A stretch of 36,824 bases of DNA from Pseudomonadota bacterium (lineage in GTDB: Bacteria > Pseudomonadota > Gammaproteobacteria > Enterobacterales > Enterobacteriaceae): assembly GCA_018261615.1 (NCBI GenBank), contig JAGTSE010000043.1, forward strand, positions 1-36,824, read 5' to 3'. Below are positions 8,468 to 17,132 of this stretch, one piece after another (position 1 is the first letter of the stretch; each line of letters starts with the position of its first letter). The notes under the pieces are model-generated. The model was given only the letters and a program-made list of their open reading frames with translations. It did not search any database and was not told where the DNA came from. The position numbers and the translations under genes are program-made.

Positions 8468-10336
8468 TTAAATTTCAACCTGTGTTCCCAACTCGATAAC
8501 CCGGTTTGGCGGGATCTCAAACTGGTCCGGCGCGCGCAGCGCGTTGCGCTGTAATACCAGGTAGAGCTTGCCGCGCAGCCGCAAATACCATGGTCGTTTA
8601 CCGAGGATCAACGACTCATGCGACATAAAGAAGGAGGTTTCCATCATCCGGCAATTGAGCCCTTCCAGACCGCAGCGGTGGAACACCTCTTCAACGTTCG
8701 GAGTTTCGCGCCAGCCGTAACTGGCCACCACGCGCCAGAACGTAGGCGATAACTGTTCAATTTGTACCCGCCGCACATTGTGGACGTAAGGTGCATCTTC
8801 AGTACGCAGCGTCAGCAGAATCACACGTTCATGCAGAACCTTGTTGTGCTTCAGGTTATGCATCATGGCAAATGGAATGACATTCAGCGCGCGGGACATG
8901 TACACCGCCGTACCCGGCACACGAACCGGTGGCGATTTCTCCAGTGAAGCAATCATCGCCTCCAGAGAGTTGCCATGTTCGTGCATGCGGCGCAGCATGC
9001 GGAAACGTTCACTTTTCCAGGTGGTCATCACCAGCAGCATTACCATGCCGAGCGTTAACGGCAACCAGCCGCCGGAAACGATTTTATCGAGGTTCGCCGA
9101 GAACAGTGGCACATCAATACTCAGGAAGAAGAGCAAAATCAGCCCCACCAGCACTTTATTCCAGTGCCAGTTTTTGCATGCCACAGTCGTGGAAAGAATT
9201 GAGGTCAGTACCATCGTCCCGGTAACGGCAATACCATAAGCCGCAGCCAGATTGCTGGAGTGCTCAAAGCTGACAATCACCAGCACCACAGCAAAATAGA
9301 GCAGCCAGTTAATGAACGGGATATAGATCTGCCCGGATTCCATCTCCGAGGTATGAATAATACGCATCGGCGCCAGATAGCCCAGACGCACCGCCTGGCG
9401 AGTCAGGGAGAATACACCGGAGATAACCGCCTGCGACGCAATGACCGTCGCCAAAGTGGCGATAATCAACATCGGGATCAGCGCCCACTCAGGCGCCAGA
9501 AGGAAGAAAGGATTCTTAATCGCTTCCGGCGTTTTCAGCAACAATGCGCCCTGGCCAAAGTAATTCAGTACCAGCGACGGCAGCACCACAATAAACCACG
9601 CCACGCGGATCGGCAGCTTACCGAAGTGTCCCATATCCGCATACAGCGCCTCGACACCGGTGATCGACAACACCACAGCGCCAAGCGCAACAAAAGAGAT
9701 AACCTTGTACTTAAGGAAGAAATTCACCGCCCAAAACGGATTCAGCGCCTGCAACACATCGGGGTTTTCGATAATACCGCGCACGCCCAGCACGGCCAGA
9801 ATTAAAAACCACGCCAGCATGATTGGTGCAAACAGTTTCCCCACCAGCCCTGTACCGTGCTTCTGAATCATAAACAGCAAGGTTAAAACGATAATCGACA
9901 GCGGCACAATCCAGCTATCGAGCGAAGGCGCGACAATCTCCAGCCCCTCTATCGCCGACATCACCGAGATCGCGGGGGTAATAACCACCTCACCATAGAA
10001 GAAGCTGCCGCCAATCAATCCCATGATCACCAGCACCGACGTCATTCTGGCCGAAGTGTTGCGACCAGCCAGCGACATCAGCGTCAGAATACCGCCTTCG
10101 CCAGCGTTATCCGCACGCATGACGAACGTCAGATATTTAATGGAAACCACAAAAACCAGCAGCCAGAAGATCAGTGACAAAAAGCCGAAAACGGCATCGC
10201 GCTCAACGCCAAAGCCAAACTGACCAGACAAACATTCACGAAGTGTATAAAGTGGGCTGGTGCCGATATCACCGTAGACAACCCCAATTGCCGCAAGAGT
10301 GACAGCGGGTAACGATTGTTTATTATCAGTGCTCAT
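8468..10336 (-). CDS. kup: Low-affinity potassium transporter Kup
   Basis: A 622-residue inner-membrane K+/H+ symporter of the KUP/HAK/KT family, the same length as E. coli Kup (TrkD). The N-terminal family hallmark GVVYGDIGTSPLYTLRE is at about residues 18-34. About twelve membrane segments fill residues 15-450, followed by a cytoplasmic C-terminal domain. It is transcribed alone, divergent from ravA, and ends at a strong terminator hairpin. No operator could be recognised in the 222-base gap shared with ravA. Confidence 0.96.
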   Translation of the reverse strand: MSTDNKQSLPAVTLAAIGVVYGDIGTSPLYTLRECLSGQFGFGVERDAVFGFLSLIFWLLVFVVSIKYLTFVMRADNAGEGGILTLMSLAGRNTSARMTSVLVIMGLIGGSFFYGEVVITPAISVMSAIEGLEIVAPSLDSWIVPLSIIVLTLLFMIQKHGTGLVGKLFAPIMLAWFLILAVLGVRGIIENPDVLQALNPFWAVNFFLKYKVISFVALGAVVLSITGVEALYADMGHFGKLPIRVAWFIVVLPSLVLNYFGQGALLLKTPEAIKNPFFLLAPEWALIPMLIIATLATVIASQAVISGVFSLTRQAVRLGYLAPMRIIHTSEMESGQIYIPFINWLLYFAVVLVIVSFEHSSNLAAAYGIAVTGTMVLTSILSTTVACKNWHWNKVLVGLILLFFLSIDVPLFSANLDKIVSGGWLPLTLGMVMLLVMTTWKSERFRMLRRMHEHGNSLEAMIASLEKSPPVRVPGTAVYMSRALNVIPFAMMHNLKHNKVLHERVILLTLRTEDAPYVHNVRRVQIEQLSPTFWRVVASYGWRETPNVEEVFHRCGLEGLNCRMMETSFFMSHESLILGKRPWYLRLRGKLYLVLQRNALRAPDQFEIPPNRVIELGTQVEI

Positions 10337-10484
10337 AGACTAATCTTTTGTTTGAATGGCAAATGTGTGCTTAGTCCCTTGGCCCACAAAAAGCGCACAG
10401 TATGCACGATTATTTGCAAACTCGTACACCTAAATGCGACCACATTAATCTGACGCAATGAAAATAAAGCCGTTCTTCAGTCTA

Positions 10485-10513
10485 TTACAAGCCCTTTCGG
10501 AAACGTCTATACT
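10485..10513 (+). promoter_or_regulatory. Candidate ravA-viaA promoter
   Basis: TTACAA (10485-10490) and TATACT (10508-10513) are spaced by 17 bases and lie 45 bases upstream of ravA. The -10 reads CTATACT; the C before the hexamer is a feature favoured by sigma S, and E. coli ravA-viaA is known to be stationary-phase induced. The assignment is from sequence only. Confidence 0.6.
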
Positions 10514-10558
10514 CGCTTTTGCAAGCCGGATAACACGGCGAAAGGACGCAAATCTATT

Positions 10559-12052
10559 ATGGCTCACTCACATTTATTAGCAGAAAGAATTTCCCGCTTA
10601 AGCAGCGCTCTGGAAAAAGGACTCTTTGAGCGTAGCCACGCTATCCGGTTGTGTCTGCTGGCCGCGCTGAGCGGCGAGAGCGTATTTCTTCTTGGCCCGC
10701 CAGGCATTGCGAAAAGCCTGATCGCACGTCGCCTGAAATTCGCCTTTAAACATGCCCACGCCTTTGAATACCTGATGACGCGCTTCTCCACGCCGGAAGA
10801 GGTTTTCGGTCCGCTCTCCATTCAGGCATTAAAAGATGAAGGGCGCTATGAGCGCTTAACAGACGGTTATCTTCCGGAAGCAGAAATCGTATTTTTGGAT
10901 GAGATCTGGAAAGCTGGCCCGGCGATCCTCAACACCCTGCTCACCGCCATCAACGAACGCCGCTTCCGTAACGGCGCGAGCGAAGAAAAGATCCCGATGC
11001 GTTTGCTGGTGGCTGCCTCGAACGAACTGCCGGAAGCCGACAGCAGCCTCGAAGCGCTGTATGACCGCATGTTAATCCGCTTGTGGCTCGACAAAGTACA
11101 AGAGAAGGGTAATTTTCGCTCCATGCTGGTCAGTCAGCAGGACGAGAACGAAAACCCAGTGCCCGCCGAATTGCAAATCACCAACGAGGAATATCAGCGT
11201 TGGCAACAGGAGATTGGGCTGGTCAAACTGCCCGATCCGGTATTTGAATTGATCTATACGCTGCGCCAGCAGCTCGATGCCTTACCGAATGCGCCGTATG
11301 TTTCCGATCGCCGCTGGAAAAAAGCTATCCGTTTATTACAGTCCAGCGCCTTTTTCAGCGGGCGCGATACGGTTGCCCCCATTGATTTGATCCTGTTGAA
11401 AGATTGTCTGTGGCACGATGCCGAAAGCCTGCGTTTGTTGCAGCAGCAACTGGACATTTTGATGACTGGGCACGCGTGGCAGCAACAATCGATGCTGACA
11501 CAACTCACCAGCATCAATCAGCATCATATGCAGCTTCAGCAGCAACAAAGCGACAAAACCGCGCTGAAAGTCAGCCGCCAGGGTGGTATGTTCAGCCGCC
11601 GTCCACACTATGATTTACCCGAAGGCCTGAACGAACCACTGTTGACACTACTGTTACAGCAGCCGCTAAAATTGCACGATTTACAGGTGATTCACGTCAC
11701 TATTGAGCGCAACGCGCTGGAGCAGTGGCTGGCGAAAGGCGGTGAAATCCGCGGCAAACTTAACGGTATCGGTTTTGCGCAACCTTTAAATCTTGAGGTT
11801 GATACCTCGCTTCATCTGGTTATCCGCGATGTCAGTTTGCAGGGGTCTCGTCTTGCGCTGCCTGGTATCACTACCGAAAACGTGCCGGCAGAGATCACCC
11901 AACAACTGGAAACGCTGGATAACACCTGGCACCAGCAGCACACCCGTTTTAGCGAGCAGCAAAAATGCCTGTTCGTCTCTGGCGACTGGCTGGGTCGTAT
12001 TGAAGCCAGCCTGCAGGAGGTTCGCGCACAGATCCAACAGGCGCGCCAATGA
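10559..12052 (+). CDS. ravA: MoxR-family AAA+ ATPase RavA
   Basis: A 497-residue hexameric ATPase of the MoxR branch of AAA+ proteins. Walker A GPPGIAKS is at 46-53 and Walker B VFLDE at 111-115. The triple-helical and LARA regions that bind the inducible lysine decarboxylase LdcI in E. coli follow in the C-terminal half. Reported E. coli roles with ViaA are modulation of the acid-stress and (p)ppGpp response through LdcI, assembly or maintenance of respiratory complexes, and aminoglycoside sensitivity. Its stop overlaps the viaA start by four bases (ATGA), indicating translational coupling. Confidence 0.95.
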   Translation: MAHSHLLAERISRLSSALEKGLFERSHAIRLCLLAALSGESVFLLGPPGIAKSLIARRLKFAFKHAHAFEYLMTRFSTPEEVFGPLSIQALKDEGRYERLTDGYLPEAEIVFLDEIWKAGPAILNTLLTAINERRFRNGASEEKIPMRLLVAASNELPEADSSLEALYDRMLIRLWLDKVQEKGNFRSMLVSQQDENENPVPAELQITNEEYQRWQQEIGLVKLPDPVFELIYTLRQQLDALPNAPYVSDRRWKKAIRLLQSSAFFSGRDTVAPIDLILLKDCLWHDAESLRLLQQQLDILMTGHAWQQQSMLTQLTSINQHHMQLQQQQSDKTALKVSRQGGMFSRRPHYDLPEGLNEPLLTLLLQQPLKLHDLQVIHVTIERNALEQWLAKGGEIRGKLNGIGFAQPLNLEVDTSLHLVIRDVSLQGSRLALPGITTENVPAEITQQLETLDNTWHQQHTRFSEQQKCLFVSGDWLGRIEASLQEVRAQIQQARQ

Positions 12053-13500
12053 TAACGCTGGAAACACTGAATGTGATGCTCACCATCAGCGAAGAGACGC
12101 TGGTGGAAGAACTCATCGTTCTGCTGCTGGCTTCTCCGCAACTGGTGCTGTTTTTTGAAAAATTCCCGCGCTTAAAACATGCGATCACTGAAGATATTCC
12201 CCGCTGGCGCGAAGCGCTAAAAAAGCATCTGAAAGAGGCCACTGTGCCGCCAGAACTGGCGGAAGAAGTGCTGAGTTACCAGCAGAGCCAGCTACTATCA
12301 ACATCGCAATTTATTGTGCAGTTACCGCAGATCCTGGCATTACTGGAAAAGTTGCATTCGCCTTTTGCCGCCCAGGCCCGGCAAATGGTAGCGGATAATC
12401 CGCAGTTCACACTCGCTTTGCATACCCTTTTTTTACAGCGCTGGCGTCTGAGTCTTGTCGTGCAAACCACCACCTTTAATCAGCAACTGCTGGAAGAGGA
12501 ACGCGAGCAGTTGCTGAGTGAGGTGCAGGAGCGCATGACGTTGAGCGGGCAACTGGAGCCAGTGCTGGTCGAAAATGAAAACTCAGCCGGACGCTTGTGG
12601 GATATGAGCGCCGGTCAGCTTAAACGCGGCGACTACCAGTTGATCATCGAATACGGCGATTTTCTGAAAGAGCAGCCGGAGCTTCAGCAACTGGCGGAGC
12701 AGCTTGGTCGCTCGCGGGAGGCGAAATCAGTGCCTCGCAAAGATGCGCCGATGGAAACGTTCCGTATGCTGGTGCGTGAACCGGCAACCATACCGGAACA
12801 GGTCGATGGGCTGCACCAGAGCGATGATATTTTGCGCCTGTTGCCGCCGGAACTGGCAACGCTCGGCATTACTGAGCTGGAATATGAGTTTTATCGGCGG
12901 CTGGTGGAAAAGCAACTGCTCACCTACCGTCTGCACGGCGATGCCTGGAGGGAAAAGGTTACCGAACGCCCGGTGATCCATCAGGATTTTGATGAACAAC
13001 CACGAGGGCCGTTTATCGTCTGCGTTGATACTTCCGGTTCAATGGGCGGGTTTAATGAACAGTGCGCGAAAGCCTTCTGTCTGGCGCTGATGCGCGTAGC
13101 GCTGGCGGATAAACGGCGCTGTTTTATTATGCTGTTTTCCAGTGAAGTCGTGCGTTATGAACTGACCTGCGCACAGGGGCTGGAGCAAGCGATCCGCTTT
13201 CTGAGCCAGCGCTTCCGTGGCGGAACCGATCTGGCAAGCTGTTTTCGGGCGATCATTGAACGAATGCAGGGTGGTGAATGGTTTGATGCCGACGCCGTGG
13301 TGATCTCGGATTTTATCGCTCAGCGCCTGCCGGACGATATCATCAGCAAAGTAAAAGAGTTGCAGAACGTTCACCAGCACCGCTTCCACGCAGTAGCAAT
13401 GTCGGTACATGGCAAACCCGGCATCATGCGTATTTTCGATCACATCTGGCGCTTTGATACCGGGATGCGCAGCCGTTTGCTGCGACGCTGGCGGCGTTAG
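12049..13500 (+). CDS. viaA: VWA-domain protein ViaA, RavA partner
   Basis: A 483-residue protein, the same length as E. coli ViaA. A largely helical N-terminal half is followed by a von Willebrand factor A domain from about residue 320, with an intact metal-ion-dependent adhesion site: DTSGS at 327-331, plus FRGGTD and ISDFI further on. It partners the RavA ATPase, as in other MoxR-VWA pairs. Its stop codon overlaps the former stop codon of the asnA remnant on the other strand (13497-13499). Confidence 0.95.
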   Translation: MITLETLNVMLTISEETLVEELIVLLLASPQLVLFFEKFPRLKHAITEDIPRWREALKKHLKEATVPPELAEEVLSYQQSQLLSTSQFIVQLPQILALLEKLHSPFAAQARQMVADNPQFTLALHTLFLQRWRLSLVVQTTTFNQQLLEEEREQLLSEVQERMTLSGQLEPVLVENENSAGRLWDMSAGQLKRGDYQLIIEYGDFLKEQPELQQLAEQLGRSREAKSVPRKDAPMETFRMLVREPATIPEQVDGLHQSDDILRLLPPELATLGITELEYEFYRRLVEKQLLTYRLHGDAWREKVTERPVIHQDFDEQPRGPFIVCVDTSGSMGGFNEQCAKAFCLALMRVALADKRRCFIMLFSSEVVRYELTCAQGLEQAIRFLSQRFRGGTDLASCFRAIIERMQGGEWFDADAVVISDFIAQRLPDDIISKVKELQNVHQHRFHAVAMSVHGKPGIMRIFDHIWRFDTGMRSRLLRRWRR

Positions 13501-13597
13501 AGCAGACCGGAAACCAGCTTGCAAACCGCTGCGGGCCATCGCCGACGCGGCTGAGCGCCTGAACTTCAATCAGGCCCAGTTTCTTTTCCCGTTGGCG
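13497..13597 (-). pseudogene. asnA: asnA deletion remnant (asparagine synthetase A)
   Basis: In E. coli the gene between viaA and divergent asnC is asnA (330 residues), which makes asparagine from aspartate and ammonia. Here only its ends remain. Minus-strand 13597-13535 encodes [21 protein letters not shown], matching the N-terminal region [23 protein letters not shown] minus two residues. Minus-strand 13538-13497 encodes WPAAVCKLVSGLL and a stop, matching the C-terminal WPAAVRESVPSLL. The two parts overlap by four bases and are in different frames, so no functional product is possible. The upstream first ~20 codons are no longer recognisable. The comparison is from memory of E. coli AsnA. 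Confidence 0.88.
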
Positions 13598-13748
13598 GGG
13601 AGTTGCTCCTGTTTTATGTTGCTGATAATTAATTAACAAAAGGCCGCCTCAACTCAATAATCCATAATTTAAAAGGCCATTATGGTTTTAAATAGATAAA
13701 ATAAGCGTCTAAAATAGAAAGAATATTGATTTATCATAAGAAAATTCT

Positions 13749-14207
13749 ATGGAAAATTATCAGATCGATAATCTGGACCGCGGCATCCTCGACGCTTTAA
13801 TGGCCAATGCGCGCACCGCTTATGCCGAACTGGCCAAACAATTTGGCGTTAGCCCCGGCACCATTCATGTGCGTGTAGAAAAGATGAAGCAAGCCGGGAT
13901 CATCACCGGTGCGCGTATTGACGTCAGCCCGAAGCAACTGGGTTACGATGTGTGCTGCTTTATTGGCATCATCTTGAAGAGCGCCAAAGATTACCCTTCG
14001 GCGCTGGCGAAACTGGAAAGCCTGGAAGAAGTGACCGAAGCCTATTACACCACCGGCCACTACAGCATCTTTATAAAAGTGATGTGTCGATCCATTGATG
14101 CCCTGCAACAGGTACTTATCAACAAGATCCAAACAATTGATGAAATTCAGTCCACAGAAACGTTGATCTCCCTGCAAAACCCTATCATGCGTACGATCCG
14201 CCCTTAA
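13749..14207 (+). CDS. asnC: Lrp/AsnC-family regulator AsnC
   Basis: A 152-residue asparagine-responsive regulator, almost identical to E. coli AsnC. The N-terminal helix-turn-helix includes YAELAKQFGVSPGTIHVRVEKM (about residues 20-41), and the C-terminal RAM effector domain contains TEAYYTTGHYSIFIKV. In E. coli it activates asnA, represses itself and affects mnmG. Its classic target asnA is deleted here while asnC looks fully intact, so its retained roles must be elsewhere (inference). Confidence 0.96.
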   Translation: MENYQIDNLDRGILDALMANARTAYAELAKQFGVSPGTIHVRVEKMKQAGIITGARIDVSPKQLGYDVCCFIGIILKSAKDYPSALAKLESLEEVTEAYYTTGHYSIFIKVMCRSIDALQQVLINKIQTIDEIQSTETLISLQNPIMRTIRP

Positions 14208-14218
14208 CGGGGCGTTTT
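14198..14218 (+). terminator. asnC terminator
   Basis: CGCCC and GGGCG form a short GC stem, with the asnC stop codon inside the loop, and TTTT follows. It matches the position of the leaky asnC terminator that in E. coli lets some transcription continue into mioC and oriC. Confidence 0.75.
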
Positions 14219-14239
14219 CGTCCTTCATTAATACCCATA

Positions 14240-14279
14240 TTGTCCACAGGTAGATCCCAGGCCTTTCACAGCGTACAAT
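14240..14279 (+). promoter_or_regulatory. mioC promoter with DnaA-box-like site
   Basis: TACAAT (14274-14279) is a good -10 hexamer 47 bases before mioC; the -35 is poor. TTGTCCACA (14240-14248) differs by one base from the DnaA box TTATCCACA. In E. coli the mioC promoter is repressed by DnaA through a box in this place, linking transcription toward oriC to initiation. Confidence 0.7.
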
Positions 14280-14326
14280 ACGCCTCACTTTGTCGCCGGA
14301 TGACGAATAAACGGAGCGGGGTTTTC

Positions 14327-14776
14327 ATGGCGGATATCACTCTTATTAGCGGCAGCACCCTCGGCGGTGCGGAATATGTGGCGGAACACCTGTCTGAAAA
14401 GCTGGAAGATGCCGGTTATAGCACCGAGACGCTGCACGGCCCGCTATTAGAGGATCTTTCTCCGCAGGGAATCTGGCTGGTGATCAGTTCCACCCATGGT
14501 GCTGGCGATCTGCCTGAGAACCTACAACCGTTTTTAGACGATCTACAGGAACAGAAGCCGGATCTTGCACAGGTGCGCTTTGGCGCGATCGGCATCGGCA
14601 GTCGCGAATATGACACCTTCTGCCAGGCAATCGAGAAGATCGAGGACGCATTGAAGGCAAATAGCGCGAAACAGATCGGTGAAACACTGAAGATCAACAT
14701 TCTTGAGCACGATATTCCGGAGGATCCGGCGGAAGAATGGCTGGGATCCTGGAAAAATTTACTCAAGAACGATTAA
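14327..14776 (+). CDS. mioC: FMN-binding protein MioC
   Basis: A 149-residue flavodoxin-like protein (E. coli MioC has 147). The phosphate-binding loop SGSTLGGAEYVAE is near residue 8 and the flavin loop SSTHGAGDLPEN near 55. E. coli MioC binds FMN and was linked to biotin synthase activity. The open frame begins upstream at 14240, but the ATG at 14327 follows GGAGCGGGG and matches the known N-terminus MADITLISG. Transcription from here runs into oriC. Confidence 0.95.
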   Translation: MADITLISGSTLGGAEYVAEHLSEKLEDAGYSTETLHGPLLEDLSPQGIWLVISSTHGAGDLPENLQPFLDDLQEQKPDLAQVRFGAIGIGSREYDTFCQAIEKIEDALKANSAKQIGETLKINILEHDIPEDPAEEWLGSWKNLLKND

Positions 14777-15060
14777 AGATCGCGCGATCAGTTGTGGATA
14801 ACTATGCTTAAAAGGCCTTATTAACCGGTAGTTATCCCATTAATAACTGCTGTACAGTTTTCATCCTGTGTATAAACAGGCATTTTGATCCCAGCTTATA
14901 CGGTTCAGGATCACCGATCATTCACAGCTAGTGATCCTCTCTAATAAATTGATCTTACAGTGATGATCCGGGTTATCCACAAGAGATCGCGATCCTAATA
15001 AGAGATCATAATAGAACAGATCTCTCTATATAAAAGATCTTCTTTTTAATACCCGGGATC
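14777..15060. other. oriC: Chromosomal replication origin oriC
   Basis: The region between mioC and mnmG carries the oriC architecture. DnaA boxes are R4 TGTGGATAA (14793-14801), R3-like TTATCCCAT (14832-14840), R2 TGTGTATAA (14867-14875) and R1 TTATCCACA (14973-14981). The AT-rich unwinding element on the mnmG side has three 13-mers, on the minus strand: GATCTCTTATTAG (14995-15007) and GATCTGTTCTATT (15010-15022), both identical to E. coli as I recall it, and a diverged left one, GATCTTTTATATA (15027-15039). GATC (Dam/SeqA) sites are very dense, about 15 from 14777 to 15065. An IHF-like site, GATCAATTTATTA on the minus strand, lies near 14945. Confidence 0.95.
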
Positions 15061-15089
15061 CGGATCTTTCTCACTGGACTAAAGTTGAG

Positions 15090-15110
15090 TAGAATCCACG
15101 GCCCGGGCTT
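15090..15110 (+). promoter_or_regulatory. mnmG promoter -10 and GC-rich discriminator
   Basis: TAGAAT (15090-15095) is followed by the GC-rich CCACGGCCCGGGC, matching the conserved E. coli gidA promoter, whose transcription near oriC helps initiation and is under stringent control. I see no good -35 hexamer at 16-18 bases. The start point is not resolved by sequence alone. Confidence 0.65.
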
Positions 15111-15148
15111 CAATCCAATTTCTAACCGCTCAGGCGAGGCATACCACC

Positions 15149-17038
15149 ATGTTTTATCCGGATCCTTTTGACGTCATTATTATTGGCGGGGGTCATGCAG
15201 GTACTGAGGCCGCGATGGCCGCAGCACGTATGGGTCAACAGACTCTGCTTTTGACACACAATATCGACACACTGGGGCAGATGAGTTGCAACCCGGCGAT
15301 CGGCGGTATTGGGAAAGGACACCTGGTAAAAGAAGTGGATGCGCTTGGCGGGCTGATGGCGAAAGCGATCGATCAGGCGGGCATTCAGTTTAGGATACTA
15401 AACGCGAGCAAAGGCCCGGCAGTTCGCGCCACCCGTGCGCAAGCAGACCGCGTGCTCTACCGTCAGGCAGTACGCACCGCTCTGGAAAACCAGCCGAACC
15501 TGATGATCTTCCAGCAGGCAGTAGAAGATCTGATCGTGGAAAATGATCGCGTCGTTGGTGCTGTCACCCAGATGGGGCTTAAATTCCGCGCCAAAGCCGT
15601 GGTGCTGACAGTCGGTACATTCCTCGACGGTAAAATCCACATCGGGCTTGATAACTACAGCGGCGGTCGCGCTGGCGATCCTCCGTCTATTCCGCTTTCG
15701 CGCCGTCTGCGCGAGCTGCCGTTGCGCGTCAGCCGTTTGAAAACCGGTACGCCGCCGCGTATTGACGCCCGTACCATCGATTTCAGCGTTCTGGCGCAGC
15801 AGCACGGGGATAACCCGATGCCGATATTCTCGTTTATGGGCAATGCCGCGCAGCATCCGCGTCAGGTACCGTGCTATGTCACGCATACCAATGAAAAAAC
15901 CCATGACGTGATCCGCAATAACCTCGATCGTAGCCCGATGTACGCAGGCGTGATCGAAGGGATCGGCCCACGTTACTGCCCGTCGATCGAAGACAAAGTG
16001 ATGCGTTTTGCCGATCGCAATCAGCATCAGATCTTCCTGGAACCGGAAGGACTAACCTCCAACGAAATTTACCCGAACGGTATTTCCACCAGCTTGCCGT
16101 TCGATGTGCAGATGCAAATCGTTCGTTCCATGCAGGGGATGGAAAACGCGAAGATCGTGCGCCCAGGCTATGCCATTGAGTACGATTTCTTTGACCCGCG
16201 AGATTTGAAACCGACGCTGGAAAGCAAATACATCCATGGCCTGTTCTTTGCTGGCCAGATTAACGGTACCACCGGTTATGAAGAGGCTGCAGCGCAAGGG
16301 CTGCTGGCTGGACTGAACGCTGGACGTTTCTCTGCTGAAAAAGAGGGCTGGGCACCGCGCCGTGACCAGGCTTATCTCGGCGTGCTGGTGGACGATCTCT
16401 GCACCCTCGGCACCAAAGAGCCGTACCGCATGTTCACTTCCCGTGCGGAATATCGCCTGATGCTGCGTGAAGATAATGCTGATCTGCGTCTGACTGAAGC
16501 TGGTCGGGATCTGGGTTTGGTGGACGATGAACGCTGGGCGCGCTTTAACGAGAAACTGGAAACGATTGAACGTGAACGCCAGCGTCTGAAATCGCAGTGG
16601 GTTTCACCAGCATCGGAACATGCTCCGGCTGTGAATGCACACCTGACCGCGCCATTATCGCGTGAAGCTAGCGGTGAAGATCTGCTGCGTCGCCCGGAAA
16701 TGACTTACGAACAACTGGTACAGTTGACGCCGTTCGCGCCGGGTCTTAATGACCAGCAGGCGGCTGAACAGGTTGAAATCCAGGTGAAATACGAAGGTTA
16801 CATTGCACGCCAGCAGGATGAGATCGAAAAACAACAGCGCAATGAAAACACATTGTTGCCGGCATCGCTGGATTACCGTCAAGTAAATGGCCTGTCCAAC
16901 GAAGTGATCGCCAAACTTAACGATCACAAACCTTCCTCGATTGGTCAGGCATCGCGTATTTCCGGCATCACGCCAGCGGCAATTTCCATTTTGCTGGTGT
17001 GGCTGAAAAAACAAGGTATGCTGCGCCGCAGCGCTTAA
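15149..17038 (+). CDS. mnmG: tRNA uridine-34 modification enzyme MnmG
   Basis: A 629-residue FAD-dependent subunit of the MnmE-MnmG complex, which installs the (carboxymethyl)aminomethyl group on wobble U34 of certain tRNAs. The Rossmann FAD motif DVIIIGGGHAGTEAA starts at residue 8. The catalytic-cysteine segments MSCNPAIGG (Cys47) and PRYCPSIEDK are both present, and the C-terminal helical MnmE/tRNA-binding domain is complete. Length equals that of E. coli MnmG (GidA). It lies at the right border of oriC, with rsmG behind it. Confidence 0.97.
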   Translation: MFYPDPFDVIIIGGGHAGTEAAMAAARMGQQTLLLTHNIDTLGQMSCNPAIGGIGKGHLVKEVDALGGLMAKAIDQAGIQFRILNASKGPAVRATRAQADRVLYRQAVRTALENQPNLMIFQQAVEDLIVENDRVVGAVTQMGLKFRAKAVVLTVGTFLDGKIHIGLDNYSGGRAGDPPSIPLSRRLRELPLRVSRLKTGTPPRIDARTIDFSVLAQQHGDNPMPIFSFMGNAAQHPRQVPCYVTHTNEKTHDVIRNNLDRSPMYAGVIEGIGPRYCPSIEDKVMRFADRNQHQIFLEPEGLTSNEIYPNGISTSLPFDVQMQIVRSMQGMENAKIVRPGYAIEYDFFDPRDLKPTLESKYIHGLFFAGQINGTTGYEEAAAQGLLAGLNAGRFSAEKEGWAPRRDQAYLGVLVDDLCTLGTKEPYRMFTSRAEYRLMLREDNADLRLTEAGRDLGLVDDERWARFNEKLETIERERQRLKSQWVSPASEHAPAVNAHLTAPLSREASGEDLLRRPEMTYEQLVQLTPFAPGLNDQQAAEQVEIQVKYEGYIARQQDEIEKQQRNENTLLPASLDYRQVNGLSNEVIAKLNDHKPSSIGQASRISGITPAAISILLVWLKKQGMLRRSA

Positions 17039-17132
17039 CAATATTGCCCGACAGTGCCTGGCGGGCAGATTGAACTCTTATAGCGGGAAGCATCGCACTG
17101 CCCGCTGCTTAGTATCTCAACAGGTATTCACT

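Noticed and set aside
17070..17132. N-terminal extension of rsmG starting at TTG 17070
   Set aside because: The extension has no counterpart in E. coli RsmG; the GTG at 17133 has a suitable ribosome-binding site and gives the family length.
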